DNA of 64,000 bases from Candidatus Omnitrophota bacterium. GTDB taxonomy: Bacteria > Omnitrophota > Koll11 > Aquiviventales > Aquiviventaceae. The notes beneath the pieces were generated by a model. That model was not told where the DNA came from. It worked only from the letters and a program-made list of their open reading frames with translations, and did not search any database. Location of the stretch: assembly GCA_023247285.1 (NCBI GenBank), contig JAHFGU010000001.1, positions 1 to 64,000 of the forward strand, read 5' to 3'. A program made the translations under genes and the position numbers. Position 1 is the first letter of the stretch, and each line of letters begins with the position of its first letter. This document shows, piece by piece, positions 51,046 through 58,682 of this stretch.

Positions 51046-52760
51046 CTTCCTGCGGGTGCGGCTCCCATCACGACGACGAGGACGCGCAGCAGCCCACGAC
51101 GGTGCGGGTCGAACTGCAGACCAACGGCGCCTCCGGCCCCCCAAAGATCAAGCGAGTCCTGTTGATCGACATTGAACGGGATGCGCCTGACGGGGGGTGG
51201 GGGCAGCTGGATGCGAGTTGGCGGAGTCACCCGACTGGGCTCCTGTACCTGGTGTCCTTCGTGCGAGAACGGTTCCCTGACATGGAGTTCAAGGTGTTTC
51301 ACACCTCAACCGTGAACAATCCCCGCGAGACCGTCAAAGCCATGATCGGGGAGTTTGCCCCTGATCTGATCGGCCTGCGGTCATTGTCCAGTGCCCGGGA
51401 TGCGTTCATCGCCATGGCGCAGTTCGTGCGCGCCTTTGCCCCAGGGATTCCCCTGATCGGCGGCGGGCCGTATCCCAACGCCTCTCCGCAGGAATTGGTC
51501 GAGCCGAAGATCCTCGATCTGGCCGTCATGGGAGAGGGGGAGGAAACCTTTCTCGAAATCGTGCAGGCGCTCCGCACAACCGGCCGGCTCCCATTGGACA
51601 CCATCGGGACAGCCGTCATCAAGGACGGGAAGTTCCACGTCAATTCCCCCCGCCCGTTGATGAAGGATCTGAACGTTGTGCCCTTTCCCGACTACGATCT
51701 GATCGATCTCAACGCGTACACCAATATGGCCAATCAGGCCTTCCAAGACCTCTCCAAGAGTGCGGTGATCTGCGGCTCGCGGGGATGCCCGTACTCCTGC
51801 TTCTACTGCCATCAGCTCTTCGGGAAGCAGATCCGCCGCCGCACGCCGGAGAACATCGTGGCGGAGCTGCAGTATCACGTCAATCGGGGCATCAGGAACT
51901 TCATGTTTGTCGATGACATCTTTAACGTCCCGAAGGACAAATGCAAGGACATCCTGCGGTTGGTGATCAAGGAGGTCCCGGGGATTCGGCTCAACTTCCC
52001 CCAAGGCTTGCGGGCGGACCAGATGGACGAGGAGGTGCTGGACCTTTTTCAGCAGGCGGGGACCGTGCTCATGGCGCTGGCGGTGGAATCCGCCAGCCCG
52101 CGCTTGCAGAAACTGATGGGGAAGAATCTCCAGATCGAGCGCGCCCGGCGTTCGATTGAGTACGCGTCCACCCGCTTTGTGGTGACCTCCTTCTATATCG
52201 TGGGGTTCCCGACCGAGACCTACGAGGAAGCGATGAGCACCATCCAGTTCGCCAAGGACCTCGAATACGTCTCGCAGCCGGTGCTCTCCGTCCTGCGGGT
52301 GTATCCGGGAACGTTCCTCTACGACCTGTTGAAGCCGACCAAGGAGGAGACCGAGCGGCTGCTCGAGCAGCAAGCGCAACCCTACACGCCCACCCTCTTC
52401 CGGGAGACCCCGTTTTACGGGGATGTCTTCCAGCCGGAGAAAGTGCCGCTGCGGGGGACCGACATTCGGAAGATTCGCTGGGAGTGGATGATGCAAATCG
52501 TGAGAAATCCACAGCGCATGGCCAAGAGCCATGCGATGCTCAAGCAGCATTTCACCTACGAGGAGATCATCGGGTTCTATCGGAACTTCTACGACAAGCG
52601 CGCGTTCGGCCACAACGACTACATGGCCATCGAGAAGGTGCAGCAGGAGATCGAGAACGGTGCAAAGGGCATGAACGGCGGGCAGATCGACCCGCTCTTC
52701 GTCGAGGCGGGATCAACCGGCGCCCGGTGGACCACGACGGGGTGGCGGGTGGTGCGGTAA
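50850..52760 (+). CDS. B12-binding-type radical SAM protein with duplicated Cys-rich N-terminus, copy 2
   Basis: This 636-residue protein has a core from about 100 to 580: a cobalamin-type domain (GGGPYPNASP, AVMGEGEET), CxxxCxxC at Cys313, Cys317 and Cys320 (GCPYSCFYC), and SPRLQKLMGKN with IVGFPTET. The first 80 residues are unusual. A roughly 28-residue unit is repeated (beginning MEERGEGETTCES and MEQQGEAEKTCGC), with Cys and His that could hold metal. Several in-frame ATGs exist, each after a GGAG-type site (50883, 50919, 51003), so the true start is uncertain. The last 40 residues are a loosely conserved tail. Confidence 0.85.
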   Translation: MEERGEDRRQPMDEGGGEPRRHPMEERGEGETTCESGSCGSNHADQEEGQLMEQQGEAEKTCGCGSSCGCGSHHDDEDAQQPTTVRVELQTNGASGPPKIKRVLLIDIERDAPDGGWGQLDASWRSHPTGLLYLVSFVRERFPDMEFKVFHTSTVNNPRETVKAMIGEFAPDLIGLRSLSSARDAFIAMAQFVRAFAPGIPLIGGGPYPNASPQELVEPKILDLAVMGEGEETFLEIVQALRTTGRLPLDTIGTAVIKDGKFHVNSPRPLMKDLNVVPFPDYDLIDLNAYTNMANQAFQDLSKSAVICGSRGCPYSCFYCHQLFGKQIRRRTPENIVAELQYHVNRGIRNFMFVDDIFNVPKDKCKDILRLVIKEVPGIRLNFPQGLRADQMDEEVLDLFQQAGTVLMALAVESASPRLQKLMGKNLQIERARRSIEYASTRFVVTSFYIVGFPTETYEEAMSTIQFAKDLEYVSQPVLSVLRVYPGTFLYDLLKPTKEETERLLEQQAQPYTPTLFRETPFYGDVFQPEKVPLRGTDIRKIRWEWMMQIVRNPQRMAKSHAMLKQHFTYEEIIGFYRNFYDKRAFGHNDYMAIEKVQQEIENGAKGMNGGQIDPLFVEAGSTGARWTTTGWRVVR

Positions 52761-52913
52761 GCGGCGAGGGGAGTGTCCTCATGTGAGGTCTCACGCTAGA
52801 GAACTGGAGCATTCCGCAGAGACGCAGGGGGGTGTTCTCGACATGCTGCGCTTCTGTGGGCTGTCGCTGTGGGGGAATCGCAAGTGGAATCAGCACCGAA
52901 ACGTGGGGCGGGG
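52761..52913 (+). other. 153-base gap, largest non-coding stretch; weak hairpin only
   Basis: Between the radical SAM stop and the next gene's chosen ATG lies the longest gap in the window. It contains overlapping small inverted repeats (CCTCATGTGAGG at 52777-52788 and GTGAGGTCTCAC at 52783-52794), which cannot form together, and no T-run behind them. No clear promoter, terminator or small gene is seen. A GTG at 52869 would extend the next gene by 15 codons. It could hold a promoter for the genes from 52.9 kb on, but nothing distinctive supports this. Confidence 0.4.
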
Positions 52914-55049
52914 ATGATCGCGTGTGTGGAGTGCCTGACGTTGCGCACCTGGGTACAGGTGCTGCTGCCCTTCCTGGTCCGCCGACGCAGGGCCGCCAGC
53001 CATTGGTATGTGATCGACGCATCCGGGCTCGGCCTGGCCGCGGCCCGCGTGACGGGGTGGCTGCTGGGCGCGGCGATCGAGCCGTTGGCGTTTCGCATCG
53101 GCGAGGTCCGCGACGAGCAGGGCCGGTCGATCTGGCTGCGGATCCTGTATCAGGACTTGCCGGAGATCCACACCGAGGTGATTCGCGAGCCGGCATTTCA
53201 CGCGCTCGGGGCGCAGGGGGGCGAGGCCTATCCCCGCCTGCCGTTCTACCTGGCGAAGGTCGTGGGGGTGGCGACGTCGAGCGTTGCGGAACGGCAGACG
53301 CTGTGGCGGGCGCTCCTCATGATCCAGCTCTGCGCATGGAAGACCAGGCGCGAGGCCGTTGGGGGCGGGCGGGCGACGTGCTTTCTTGAGCGGCGCCCGT
53401 GGGACGCGGCAGTCGCCCGGTACGCGTCAGCGTACGGCATTACGTGTGTGCCGATCCCTCCCACGCGTCCCTGGCGGAGCCGGCTGACCGCGATGTTGCC
53501 TTCCGGGCTGCGCCACGCCTTCCGCGATCTGAGAAGGCTCTGGCAAGAGGCCAGGCGCCGTCGCGCCAAGCCCTCGCTGGCCGAACCCCGGCCCGCCGTG
53601 CCGGAGCGCGACCGTATCGCGGTGGAATATTACGGCCACCTGAACCTGGACGATCCGGCACTGTATTCCAACCTCTTTTTCTGGCAGCAGTCCTCGCTGC
53701 CGGCCGAGCGGCTCTTGGTGACCTTCAATCTGCCGCAAGCCCCGCTGGACGACGAGAAATGGACCGAGGTGACCAGGCACGGGATGTCGGCCATTGCCCT
53801 GAGCCCCGAGGCCACCACGCTTCCGTGGGCGTCGGCATGCGTGCCTGCCACCCGATCCGCAGGTGCCCTCGGCGCGCTGCGCGAGCTGGTCAGGGCCGCT
53901 CCCGCCCGCGAGCGCCTGTGGGCGCAGACCCATCTCCATGCGTACGCCGTCGCGCGGAATTTTTGGATCCGCGTGTTTGCGTCTCAGCGCGTCAAGATCC
54001 ATGTGTCCTGGTTCAGGATGAACGAAACGCCCTGCGCGATCGCCGACGCCCTGCAGCATCTTGGCGGGATCACCGCGAGCTACCAGCGGTCATTTGAAAC
54101 GCACCCCTCGCCGCAACTGAGCACGGCAGCCGACATCGTGTTTTGCTGCTCCCCCATGACCGGTGAGGTCGAACGGCGGTCCGGCTCGGCCGTTCCCTAC
54201 ATGGTGGTGACGGGGTATCTCGGGGACCACCGCGCCGCCCTGTGGCGCGCACCCGCGCAGGGGATTCGCCAGCGGCTTCGCCGCCAGGGGGCGGAGCGGA
54301 TTCTGGCCTTTTGCGATGAGAATTCGCATGATGATACGCGGTGGGCTCTGGACCACGCGCTGACGCGCGAGGCGTACGCGTTTTTGTTAGAGCGCGTGCT
54401 CAACGAACCTGGCTTCGGCCTCCTGCTCAAGCCAAAGACGCCGCACACGCTGCGCAAGCGGCTGGGGCCGGTGGCAGCGTTGTTGGCGCGCGCCGAAGCC
54501 ACCGGGCGCTGCGTGATGTTCGAAGGCGGCGAGGTGCAGGGCCCCGTGCCTCCGGTGGCGGCCGCGCTGGCCGCCGATGTGTTGGTCCACGGGCACCTAT
54601 GGGCCGCGACCGCTGGCGTGGAATCCGCGTTGACCGGCGTGCCCACGCTGCTCATGGACCGCGAGGGCTGGTCTGAAAGTCCGTTCTATCGTCTTGGCGT
54701 GGGCCGGGTGGTCTTTACGGATTGGCCGAGCCTGTGGAGCGCGTGCACAGAGCATTGGGCCCGCGCGGGCGGCATTCCAGGATTCGGAGACTGGTCATCC
54801 ATGCTGCCTGAGCTGGATCCCTTCCGCGACGGCCGCGCGGCCGAGCGGATGGGCACCTATCTGCGCTGGCTGTTGGAAGGATTCGACCAGGGCTGGGATC
54901 GGGAGAAAATCATGGCCGTCGCCGCCGAGCGGTATGCCGCGCGGTGGGGAACGGACACGATCATCCAGATCAACGCCTCCAGGCCGACGACGGCCGCGCC
55001 GCGCGAGTCAATGGCTGATGCTCCGGCTGAGCCGGTGGCCTTGTCATGA
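52914..55049 (+). CDS. Large unrecognised surface carbohydrate biosynthesis protein, GT-B-like
   Basis: This 711-residue soluble protein has no clear family. The N-terminal 200 residues hold a short LVRRRR basic segment. The later part shows GT-B-like features: FNLPQAPLDDEKW, YQRSFETHPSP, FCCSPMTGEVERR, LLKPKTPHT, VHGHLWAATAGVESALTGVPTLL at the nucleotide-sugar site position, and GVGRVVFTDW. It probably builds a glycan. A GTG at 52869 would be an alternative start. The next gene overlaps its end by four bases and may have a similar type of role. Confidence 0.45.
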   Translation: MIACVECLTLRTWVQVLLPFLVRRRRAASHWYVIDASGLGLAAARVTGWLLGAAIEPLAFRIGEVRDEQGRSIWLRILYQDLPEIHTEVIREPAFHALGAQGGEAYPRLPFYLAKVVGVATSSVAERQTLWRALLMIQLCAWKTRREAVGGGRATCFLERRPWDAAVARYASAYGITCVPIPPTRPWRSRLTAMLPSGLRHAFRDLRRLWQEARRRRAKPSLAEPRPAVPERDRIAVEYYGHLNLDDPALYSNLFFWQQSSLPAERLLVTFNLPQAPLDDEKWTEVTRHGMSAIALSPEATTLPWASACVPATRSAGALGALRELVRAAPARERLWAQTHLHAYAVARNFWIRVFASQRVKIHVSWFRMNETPCAIADALQHLGGITASYQRSFETHPSPQLSTAADIVFCCSPMTGEVERRSGSAVPYMVVTGYLGDHRAALWRAPAQGIRQRLRRQGAERILAFCDENSHDDTRWALDHALTREAYAFLLERVLNEPGFGLLLKPKTPHTLRKRLGPVAALLARAEATGRCVMFEGGEVQGPVPPVAAALAADVLVHGHLWAATAGVESALTGVPTLLMDREGWSESPFYRLGVGRVVFTDWPSLWSACTEHWARAGGIPGFGDWSSMLPELDPFRDGRAAERMGTYLRWLLEGFDQGWDREKIMAVAAERYAARWGTDTIIQINASRPTTAAPRESMADAPAEPVALS

Positions 55050-56647
55050 GCCGCGCGCCGGTCGTGGAAGCGCCAGGCCAGATCGCCGGCAGCCACGCGG
55101 CGCCATCCGGCCCGCCGTTCATGCCGCAGGCGCCGGAAGAGGTGGAGCGGTTGGCGCAGGCGCTGCACCGCGTGCGCCAGCGCTGTCCGGATCTGCCGCT
55201 GCTAGCCATCCGGTGGATGCACGTGCGGCATCCGCTGCAGGAGACGCAGGAGCGGCTCTTGCGGGGAGAGGCGCGCCCTGGCGTAGCGCTGATCCGCCGG
55301 CTGGTGCAATGCGTGGCCTACGCGGTGATGGCAAGCCTGCAGCTTGCGTGGACGCGTTGGCTGGTGCGCCGGCAGCTGGCGGCCCTCGCGCGCCGATCAT
55401 TCGACGTGCTGGCCAAAACGTGGTGCTTCAGCGCCGAACCGCCGCGCGACGGCCGCGACTTCTACTATGGCGATCTGCAACAGCGGCTGGCCCAGCGCAA
55501 CGTCCGGATGCTGCTGGTGTGCGGCGATGTGTCCGGCAGGATCCGAGGGGCGTTCGCCAAAGGTCAGATTTCCTTGTCGCCCATGGCCCGGATCCCGGAG
55601 CTCTGCCTGGTGCATCCCCTGGCTCCGTTGCAGATGATGGCCCAGCAAATCGCGACTTGCCGGCGGCTGTGGCAGCTTTGGCGCACCGAGGCCGAGCCAT
55701 TGACCCGAGCGATCCTGGCGTTCGCCGGCCGCGAGTGCCTCGCCCCTGATACGGCGCTGACCGGATTGTTGTGGTGGGTGGGCGAGGCCGCGGTCCGCAT
55801 CTGGCGCCCCAAAGCCGTCGCGGCGCTCTATGAAGGACAAGCGTGGGAATCCTGCCTCTGGAGCGGGATGAAGCGCGCCGATCCGGCCTGCCAGACGGTG
55901 GGCTACCAGCACACCGTCCTGTTTCCGCACTGCCTGGCCCTGCTTGGGCCTGGCGAGGATCAGCGAGCTGGCGCCAAGCCTGATGTGGTGCTGTGTCTTG
56001 GGCCGCAGACCCAGGCCGCGCTCCAGCCGAGCCACCCTAGGTCCAGGACGCTCACGTTCGGAACGTTCCGCCAGCTTCCCAACGGCCGGGCGTGCGCCGG
56101 GCCTCGGCCAGACGCGCGCACGGTGCTCGTGGTGCCGGAATCCGGGTTGGTGTCGGAGGCCCGGTTGCTGTTCCATGTCGCGATGCAGGCGGCCCGCGCG
56201 CTGCCGGACCATCAGTTTATCTTCCGGTGCCATCCGATCATGCCATTCGACCGGGTGCGCCCGCACCTCAACGAAGCGCCGGAGGCGCTGCCGAACATCG
56301 AAATCTCCGCCGGCGCGCCCATCGCGGAGGATTTTGCCCGCTCCTCCGCCGTGCTGTATCGAGGCTCGTCTTCCGTGCTCTATGCCGTGCTGCACGGGGT
56401 CAAGCCCATCTACGTCCATGACCCGTCGCTTCGAGATGCGGATCCGCTCAGCGCGATGGGCGCCTGGCGGGAATCCGCCTCCTCGGTGCAGGAGCTGGCA
56501 GGGCTGCTGCGCGTCTACGCGGCGACGCCGGCGCACGCCCTCCAGGAGGCGTGGCAGGAGGCGGCCGCCTTTGTCCGCCGCTACACCGTGCCGGTCGACG
56601 AGGCGTCGCTCGATCGGTGGCTGGAGGATCTGCGATGCGGTGCCTGA
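55046..56647 (+). CDS. Unrecognised GT-B-like surface glycan protein
   Basis: This 533-residue protein has an N-terminal region of about 140 residues with one hydrophobic segment (CVAYAVMASLQLAWTRW) next to basic residues. The rest looks GT-B-like, with ALYEGQAWESCLWSG, GYQHTVLFPHC, VVPESGLVSEA and FRCHPIM, and a YRGSSSVLYAVLHGVKPIYV donor-site-like motif. That last pattern recalls surface carbohydrate biosynthesis proteins with unknown donors. It overlaps the preceding large protein by four bases and the Gfo/Idh gene by 13, forming a tight group. Confidence 0.5.
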   Translation: MSRAPVVEAPGQIAGSHAAPSGPPFMPQAPEEVERLAQALHRVRQRCPDLPLLAIRWMHVRHPLQETQERLLRGEARPGVALIRRLVQCVAYAVMASLQLAWTRWLVRRQLAALARRSFDVLAKTWCFSAEPPRDGRDFYYGDLQQRLAQRNVRMLLVCGDVSGRIRGAFAKGQISLSPMARIPELCLVHPLAPLQMMAQQIATCRRLWQLWRTEAEPLTRAILAFAGRECLAPDTALTGLLWWVGEAAVRIWRPKAVAALYEGQAWESCLWSGMKRADPACQTVGYQHTVLFPHCLALLGPGEDQRAGAKPDVVLCLGPQTQAALQPSHPRSRTLTFGTFRQLPNGRACAGPRPDARTVLVVPESGLVSEARLLFHVAMQAARALPDHQFIFRCHPIMPFDRVRPHLNEAPEALPNIEISAGAPIAEDFARSSAVLYRGSSSVLYAVLHGVKPIYVHDPSLRDADPLSAMGAWRESASSVQELAGLLRVYAATPAHALQEAWQEAAAFVRRYTVPVDEASLDRWLEDLRCGA

Positions 56648-57711
56648 TCTTCGGCTACGGTTACATGGGCAAGATCCGCTACCGCGCGCTCCGCAGCCAT
56701 CCGGATGTGCGGGACGTGAAGGTCTTCGATCCGGCGATTGATCCAGCAGCGTCGGGGCTCGACGGCATCCTGCTGCCGGCGCAGGCGGAGATCCCCTGGC
56801 AGGCGTTTGACGCGGTGTTTGTCTGCACGCCCAACCACGTGACCGCGGACCTGTGCATCGAGGGGCTGCGCCGGTGCGGCCGGGTCTTCTGCGAAAAGCC
56901 GCCGGGCCGGCATTGGGAGGATTTCTGCCGGATCGCGGAGGCGGCCGCGGCGGTGCCAGGCCATACGCTGGCCTTCGGCTTCAATCACCGGCTGCATCCG
57001 TCGGTGCAGGCGGCCAAGGCGATGATCGGCGACGGCGGGCTCGGCGAGGTGCTCTACGTCAAGGGCACCTACGGCAAATCCGGCGGCGCGAAGTATGGCG
57101 AGAGCTGGCGCACCAACCCTGACATCGCCGGGGGCGGGATCCTGCTGGACCAGGGCATCCACATGCTCGACCTCTTCCAGCTCTTCCTCGGGCCGCTCTC
57201 CGTCGTTGACGCGGTGCTCACCGACGCCTTCTGGGGCCGCGGCCTGGAGGACAACGCGTTCGTGCTGCTGCGCTCCGAGCAGGGGGTGCCTGCGTTCCTC
57301 CATTCCTCCGCCACGCTCTGGAAGCATACGTTCCGGCTCGAGATCGGCTGCCGCAACGGCTATCTCACGGCCACCGGCCTGTTGTCGCAAACCGGCAGCT
57401 ACGGGCGCGAGCAATTGGTCATCGGCAAGCGCCAGTTCGAGGATGAGGCGCTGGCCCTGGGGAACCCGCGCGAGGAGATCATTCACTTCGACCGCGACGA
57501 GTCGTGGGAGAAGGAAATCCAGGAGTTCCTCGCGTCCATCAAGGAAGGCCGCGCGCCGACCCACGGGACGCTGGACGAAGCGCGCCGGGTCATGGAGCTC
57601 ACGCGCGATGTCTACGCGCTGGCTGACCGACGGCAAAAAGTGCCTGGCACTTTTCCCGTCGAAAAGTGCCAGGCACTTTTTGCACCAGGCCCAGGGAACA
57701 GGAGCGCATGA
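56635..57711 (+). CDS. Gfo/Idh/MocA-family sugar oxidoreductase with repeat-encoded tail
   Basis: This 358-residue protein has LIFGYGYMGKIRYRAL (dinucleotide site), a canonical CEKPPG and GGGILLDQGIHMLDLFQ. The last 25 residues from about K334 are coded by the palindromic pair at 57635-57681 and its flank (KVPGTFP, then EKCQALF). They are probably not part of the native fold. It differs from the first family member here, which has EKS. It likely redox-modifies a sugar nucleotide. It overlaps the previous gene by 13 bases. Confidence 0.87.
   Translation: MRCLIFGYGYMGKIRYRALRSHPDVRDVKVFDPAIDPAASGLDGILLPAQAEIPWQAFDAVFVCTPNHVTADLCIEGLRRCGRVFCEKPPGRHWEDFCRIAEAAAAVPGHTLAFGFNHRLHPSVQAAKAMIGDGGLGEVLYVKGTYGKSGGAKYGESWRTNPDIAGGGILLDQGIHMLDLFQLFLGPLSVVDAVLTDAFWGRGLEDNAFVLLRSEQGVPAFLHSSATLWKHTFRLEIGCRNGYLTATGLLSQTGSYGREQLVIGKRQFEDEALALGNPREEIIHFDRDESWEKEIQEFLASIKEGRAPTHGTLDEARRVMELTRDVYALADRRQKVPGTFPVEKCQALFAPGPGNRSA
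57635..57681. repeat. Paired palindromic repeat (two inverted 20-base GTGCCTGGCAC units)
   Basis: Unit A (57635-57654) is AAAAAGTGCCTGGCAC plus TTTT. Unit B (57662-57681) is its exact reverse complement, separated by seven bases. The core is one base-pair variant of the pair at 316-382. It lies inside the 3' end of the Gfo/Idh gene, giving it an extended C-terminus, and just before the methyltransferase-like gene. It may terminate or attenuate transcription, since the final strand ends in five T residues, and may mark insertion by a mobile REP-like element. Confidence 0.87.
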
Positions 57712-58682
57712 TGTGGTCCATTGAGACCGACCAGACCTTTCCGCTCTCGTCGGTCAAGCCGTTTGACGGCCTGTTGCCGTATCGCGCGCGCTGTCTGTCG
57801 GAAACGCGCGCGGCCTGCAGCGCCGGGACGCGCCGTCGCTCCATCTCGCCGGTGAGCGGCTCGCCCCTTGTGCCGGCCGGCGCCGTGGAGGGCTTCCCGT
57901 ATCTGCGCTGCCCGGAGAGCGGCAGCCTTTTCTTGGCCGAGCTGCCCCCGCGGGCCGCCTGGTCCGAATTGCTTGGCCGCGTCAGCCGGCATCGCCAATC
58001 TGCGGATACCTTCCACGCCGGGATCGCCGAGGAGCGCCAGGAGCACGTCCACAGCCCGAAGCTGGAGTGGATTCGGAGCAGCCTGCGGATGCAGGGCATG
58101 GGCCGGCCCGAGGCGCTGCACGCGGCGACATCGCCGAGCGAAGCCACCGCGCTGCTGGAGGCATCCGGCGCGTTTCGCCGCGTGGCCCTCGTGAACGAGA
58201 TGGATCTGGCCAGCGGGCGGCAGCCTGACGGCAAGGGCTTCGGCGCCGCCGTGCTGTTCGAATCGGTGGACCGCGTGGACGACCCGGCCGCGTTGCTGGC
58301 TGCGGTGCACCGCTGCCTGTTGCCGGGCGGGCTGGTGTTTCTCACCGCCCTGGTGTGCTCCGGTTTCGATGTGGCCATCCTGGGCTTGAAGAACCTCTAT
58401 CTCTACCCGCCGGACCGCGCCAATTGTTTCAGCCTGCGCGGCCTGGAGCAGCTGTTGCAGCGCGCGGGCTTTGCCCTGTTGGAGGTCAGCACGCCGGGCG
58501 TGCTGGACGTCGAAATCGTGCAGACGCACCTGCGCGCGGATCCTGCGCTGCCGTTGTCCGCCTTCGAACGGCAGGTGCTCCAGGCGGACCGGCAGACTCA
58601 GCAGGCGTTCCAAACGTTCTTGCAGCAGAATCGGATGAGCTCCTTCGCGCGCATCATCGGCAGAAAACAGGAGAGGGGATGA
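57708..58682 (+). CDS. Degenerate methyltransferase-like protein
   Basis: This 324-residue protein has a second half with the later part of a class I SAM methyltransferase: AVLFESVDRVDDPAALLAAV (motif II position), LLPGGLVFLTALV, and a Y-YPPDRANCFSLRGLEQLL helix. The glycine-rich SAM motif I is missing from the first half, which instead has a Cys pair (RCPESGS) that may be a zinc remnant. It may be an inactive relative or a binding protein. The start is ATG 57708, after GGAGC. A GTG upstream lies within the palindromes. Confidence 0.6.
   Translation: MMWSIETDQTFPLSSVKPFDGLLPYRARCLSETRAACSAGTRRRSISPVSGSPLVPAGAVEGFPYLRCPESGSLFLAELPPRAAWSELLGRVSRHRQSADTFHAGIAEERQEHVHSPKLEWIRSSLRMQGMGRPEALHAATSPSEATALLEASGAFRRVALVNEMDLASGRQPDGKGFGAAVLFESVDRVDDPAALLAAVHRCLLPGGLVFLTALVCSGFDVAILGLKNLYLYPPDRANCFSLRGLEQLLQRAGFALLEVSTPGVLDVEIVQTHLRADPALPLSAFERQVLQADRQTQQAFQTFLQQNRMSSFARIIGRKQERG

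Noticed and set aside
52761..52913. Rho-independent terminator in the largest gap
   Set aside because: The small inverted repeats are short with tight loops, and no T-run follows them.
57666..57707. GTG start for the methyltransferase-like gene inside the second palindrome
   Set aside because: The added 14 residues are repeat-encoded; ATG 57708 has a GGAG site.
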